Assembly (NCBI GenBank): GCA_964403775.1
Contig: CAYOHL010000046.1
Coordinates: 1 to 6,573, forward strand
DNA: 6,573 bases
Reading direction: 5' to 3'
Source: CG1-02-33-12 sp964403775
Lineage (GTDB): Archaea > Nanobdellota > Nanobdellia > Woesearchaeales > CG1-02-33-12
In this document: piece by piece, positions 5,422 to 6,573 of the stretch
Numbering within the stretch: the first letter of the stretch is position 1
Layout of the letters: every line of letters starts with the position of its first letter
Program-made: the position numbers and the translations under genes
Notes under the pieces: generated by a model
The model's database searches: none
What the model was told of the DNA's origin: nothing
The model's input: the letters and a program-made list of their open reading frames with translations, nothing else

Positions 5422-5626
5422 GCCCGGTTGGTGTAGTCCGGCCAATCATCCGGCCCTCTCGAGGCCGGGACTCGGGTTCAAACCAGCTTCTTGCTAAGCT
5501 GGCACGCAGGAGCGACATTCAATTGCTTCGCAATTGAAGTCCCTCACGCTCGCTAACGCTCGCAAAAATGCGAGGGTTGGATTAAAGCCAAAATTGCAAA
5601 AGCTGTCGAAAGTCCCGAACCGGGCA
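5422..5626 (+). tRNA. tRNA-Glu(CUC) with a T-loop intron
   Basis: Exons 5422-5482 and 5613-5626 join to a 75-nt class I tRNA. The acceptor GCCCGGT pairs with ACCGGGC (5619-5625), with discriminator A5626. The D-arm sequence GTGTAGTCCGGCCAATCAT (5431-5449) is the form typical of archaeal tRNA-Glu, with D-stem GTG/CAT. The anticodon stem CGGCC/GGCCG (5451-5455, 5463-5467) encloses CTCTCGA, anticodon CTC at 5458-5460. The T-stem TCGGG (5472-5476) finds its partner CCCGA only at 5614-5618, across a 130-nt insertion; removal restores TTCAAAT. CCA is not encoded. It is three bases after tRNA-Ser with no promoter of its own, so one precursor must be cut between the two. Confidence 0.92.
5483..5612 (+). 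other. BHB-type intron in the T loop of tRNA-Glu (130 nt)
   Basis: The site is the same as in the tRNA-Ser next door. Exon TTC (5477-5479) pairs with GAA (5608-5610), and A5480 can add U5606 with C5607 bulged out, so the central helix is slightly relaxed. The bulges are AA^C (5481-5483) and AG^T (5611-5613). The inner helix is CAGCTT (5484-5489) with AAGCTG (5600-5605). Within the intron are a long hairpin TTCAATTGC/GCAATTGAA (5518-5538, triloop TTC), CTCGCA/TGCGAG (5559-5574, loop AAAA), and the 8-base repeat ACGCTCGC at 5546 and 5556. The exact cut is less certain than in tRNA-Ser, by one or two bases. No coding sequence seen. Confidence 0.82.
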
Positions 5627-5639
5627 TCTTATTATTTGG
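5627..5639 (+). terminator. T-rich end of the tRNA unit
   Basis: TCTTATTATTT directly follows the discriminator base of tRNA-Glu. It is a modest T-rich stretch that could terminate the tRNA transcript; the hairpin at 5680-5703 with a six-T run is a second candidate. Confidence 0.35.
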
Positions 5640-5679
5640 TTAAGATTAAGGTATCTTTATGGTAATTAACACTAATTTA

Positions 5680-5758
5680 AATCCAAAACAAATTTTTTGG
5701 ATTCAGAATTTATTCCTTATTTCTAATTCTGAGTTTGTCTGCGTATTCTCTAAGAATA
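5680..5758. repeat. Three consecutive hairpins between the tRNAs and the JAB gene
   Basis: AATCCAAAA/TTTTGGATT (5680-5688 with 5695-5703), TCAGAATT/AATTCTGA (5703-5710 with 5725-5732) and TATTCT/AGAATA (5744-5749 with 5753-5758) are three perfect inverted repeats in 79 bp. As both flanking units converge here, the first could be a bidirectional terminator, ending the tRNA transcript and the JAB mRNA. AT-rich sequence makes some such pairs by chance. The rest of 5640-5796 shows nothing else convincing, apart from an in-frame open stretch behind the JAB stop. Confidence 0.45.
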
Positions 5759-5796
5759 TCATCTAATAAGATAGTTAGGCGCTGATAAGGCCTTTC

Positions 5797-6306
5797 TTAC
5801 CACCATAATGCTAAATCTTTCTTTTTCTTTTGAATATTTTGATTTCCTTTAACCTCTACAATATCAAAATCCTTTGTTGTGGGATTGAACACAGCCAAAA
5901 CAGCACCAGCAGGTTGTCTATTATTGATACCACAGACTAGGTAGTGAATACCTGGACAAGATGGTTCCCCATTCCAAAGTGCATATTCTTTGTCAATTTT
6001 TGAAAAAGAAATATCCTTACCTATATGAGTATGATAAATAACTTTAACCTTTTGGCCTTGCTGCATCAGTCGGTCCTCGAGATTTAAATATTCTTCTGGA
6101 TCAATTATGTAACCATCGCGGTTTGTTCTTGGATATTGTTTAGGGTCAAGTGTATGATATTTGTCCATCACATTAGACATCCTGTGTACCTTTAATAATA
6201 TTTCTTCCTGGTCAATTGGGCCACTAACTAAACCACATGCTTCCTTAGGGTATGCGTCTATGCCATGAGCATAACACTGCTCCAAAATAAAGGGTTCAAT
6301 CTTCAT
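5797..6306 (-). CDS. JAMM/JAB-domain metalloprotease-like protein (169 aa)
   Basis: The complete JAMM zinc-protease motif is present: Glu22 in PKEACG, His92 and His94 in YHTH, then Ser102 and Asp105 in SFSKID (HxH, seven residues, SxxD). The IDPEEY helix region and GIHYLVCGI strand also fit prokaryotic JAB (Prok-JAB) proteins. Such enzymes cut isopeptide or peptide bonds, for example releasing ubiquitin-like or sulfur-carrier tails, or act in peptidoglycan or phage-tail contexts; none of these partners is in the window, so the substrate is unknown. There is no signal peptide, so it is cytoplasmic. The tail is basic (KKKKDLALWW). The ATG lacks a ribosome-binding site but stands about 27 bp after a TATA box, so the mRNA is probably leaderless. 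Confidence 0.88.
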   Translation of the reverse strand: MKIEPFILEQCYAHGIDAYPKEACGLVSGPIDQEEILLKVHRMSNVMDKYHTLDPKQYPRTNRDGYIIDPEEYLNLEDRLMQQGQKVKVIYHTHIGKDISFSKIDKEYALWNGEPSCPGIHYLVCGINNRQPAGAVLAVFNPTTKDFDIVEVKGNQNIQKKKKDLALWW

Positions 6307-6322
6307 ATGAACTAATAGTCAC

Positions 6323-6339
6323 AAGTTTATTATAAACTT
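6323..6339 (-). promoter_or_regulatory. Palindromic TATA region of the JAB gene
   Basis: AAGTTTATTATAAACTT is a perfect 8+1+8 inverted repeat. On the minus strand its TTTATAATAAA acts well as a TATA box whose centre is about 27 bp before the JAB ATG, pointing to a leaderless transcript. The symmetry would also suit a dimeric repressor competing with TBP, but AT-rich chance symmetry is possible. Confidence 0.5.
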
Positions 6340-6440
6340 ATTGCTCACTACTGATTTCTCCTTCGCTTTGCCCAATCAACCACGTTGCAGTCTCGTTTCG
6401 CTCTCTAAAATGAACAGCCCCCTTTCTGACAAATAAAAGA

Positions 6441-6451
6441 ATTTAAATATA
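6441..6451 (+). promoter_or_regulatory. Putative TATA box for the right-end ORF
   Basis: ATTTAAATATA has its centre about 28 bp before the ATG at 6474, and no Shine-Dalgarno is present between them. This again suggests a leaderless mRNA. The surrounding sequence is very AT-rich, so the match is only moderately informative. Confidence 0.4.
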
Positions 6452-6473
6452 ATTAAGATTAATTAATAGTAAA

Positions 6474-6573
6474 ATGAACAGAAGCATGTTAACAATAGGA
6501 ATATTCCTGATTTTATGCTCTGGCCTGTTAGGGATTACAAAGATGGTTATCCTGTCTCAATTAGGGATTAATT
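6474..6573 (+). CDS. Partial membrane-anchored protein (N-terminal 33 aa)
   Basis: An open frame starts at ATG 6474 and runs off the window without a stop. The first residues MNRSMLTIGIFLILCSGLLG are a short basic start followed by a hydrophobic stretch of about 17 residues, then ITKMVIL. This looks like a signal sequence or an N-terminal membrane anchor; the cysteine at 15 is not in a good lipobox. A second in-frame ATG at 6486 is possible. It is divergent from the JAB gene. Too little is visible for a function, and the reading frame could still end soon after the window. Confidence 0.5.
   Translation, partial: MNRSMLTIGIFLILCSGLLGITKMVILSQLGIN

Noticed and set aside
5340..5537. 65-residue open frame across the two tRNA genes
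   Set aside because: It runs through tRNA exons and introns, has no ribosome-binding site, and its arginine-rich composition merely reflects tRNA sequence.
5483..5612. A guide RNA (box C/D or H/ACA) hidden in the tRNA-Glu intron
   Set aside because: No UGAUGA/CUGA pair is present, and the only ACA (5515-5517) is not at a proper distance behind a suitable hairpin.
5254..5626. tRNA genes destroyed by mobile-element insertion or pseudogenes
   Set aside because: Both 3' halves complete acceptor and T-stems exactly, and the insert ends form BHB motifs, which random insertion would not give; no target duplication or transposase is seen.
5707..5810. Two tiny overlapping frames (15 and 19 codons) after the JAB gene
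   Set aside because: Too short, no ribosome-binding site, and no recognisable content.
1..6573. CRISPR array or inteins
   Set aside because: No regularly spaced repeats are present, and EF-2 and EF-1alpha are continuous at normal length without intein splice blocks.

Overview
The window looks archaeal: EF-2 (with the diphthamide-site His), EF-1alpha, L7Ae, eS28, eL24 and archaeal-type uS10 are all archaeal/eukaryotic forms; TATA boxes sit about 25 bp before expected start sites; and tRNAs carry bulge-helix-bulge (BHB) introns without encoded CCA. Short intergenic spaces, low GC, a 48-residue DUF5679-like zinc ribbon and the overall protein style suggest a DPANN lineage (Woesearchaeota/Pacearchaeota-like). 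That placement is an inference, not a measurement.

Layout. 37-183 (-) is a tiny zinc-ribbon gene with its own promoter and a U-rich end. A divergent promoter starts the ribosomal cluster L7Ae (410-751), eS28 (767-1024) and eL24 (1021-1218), followed by EF-2 (1281-3443), EF-1alpha (3522-4817) and uS10 (4893-5204). It joins two gene groups usually found apart: L7Ae-S28e-L24e, and the EF-2/EF-1alpha/S10 end of the archaeal str region. Next come tRNA-Ser(GGA) (5254-5418) and tRNA-Glu(CUC) (5422-5626), 3 nt apart. 5627-5796 holds only hairpins. 5797-6306 (-) is a JAMM/JAB metalloprotease-like gene, divergent from a partial membrane-anchored ORF beginning at 6474.

Highlights. Both tRNAs are interrupted inside the T loop at the same place (59/60 by standard numbering), by introns of 83 and 130 nt. 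The serine intron ends fold into a textbook hBHBh' motif, with the T-stem acting as the exon-side helix. The glutamate intron forms a slightly relaxed version. In each, the 5' strand of the inner helix can alternatively form a local hairpin. Second, the leader of L7Ae, a k-turn-binding protein, contains an excellent k-turn candidate just after the predicted transcription start. This suggests autoregulation of the whole ribosomal cluster.

Function: the + strand is a translation block (ribosomal proteins, both elongation GTPases and two tRNAs). The right end is accessory-like and unrelated to translation as far as can be seen.
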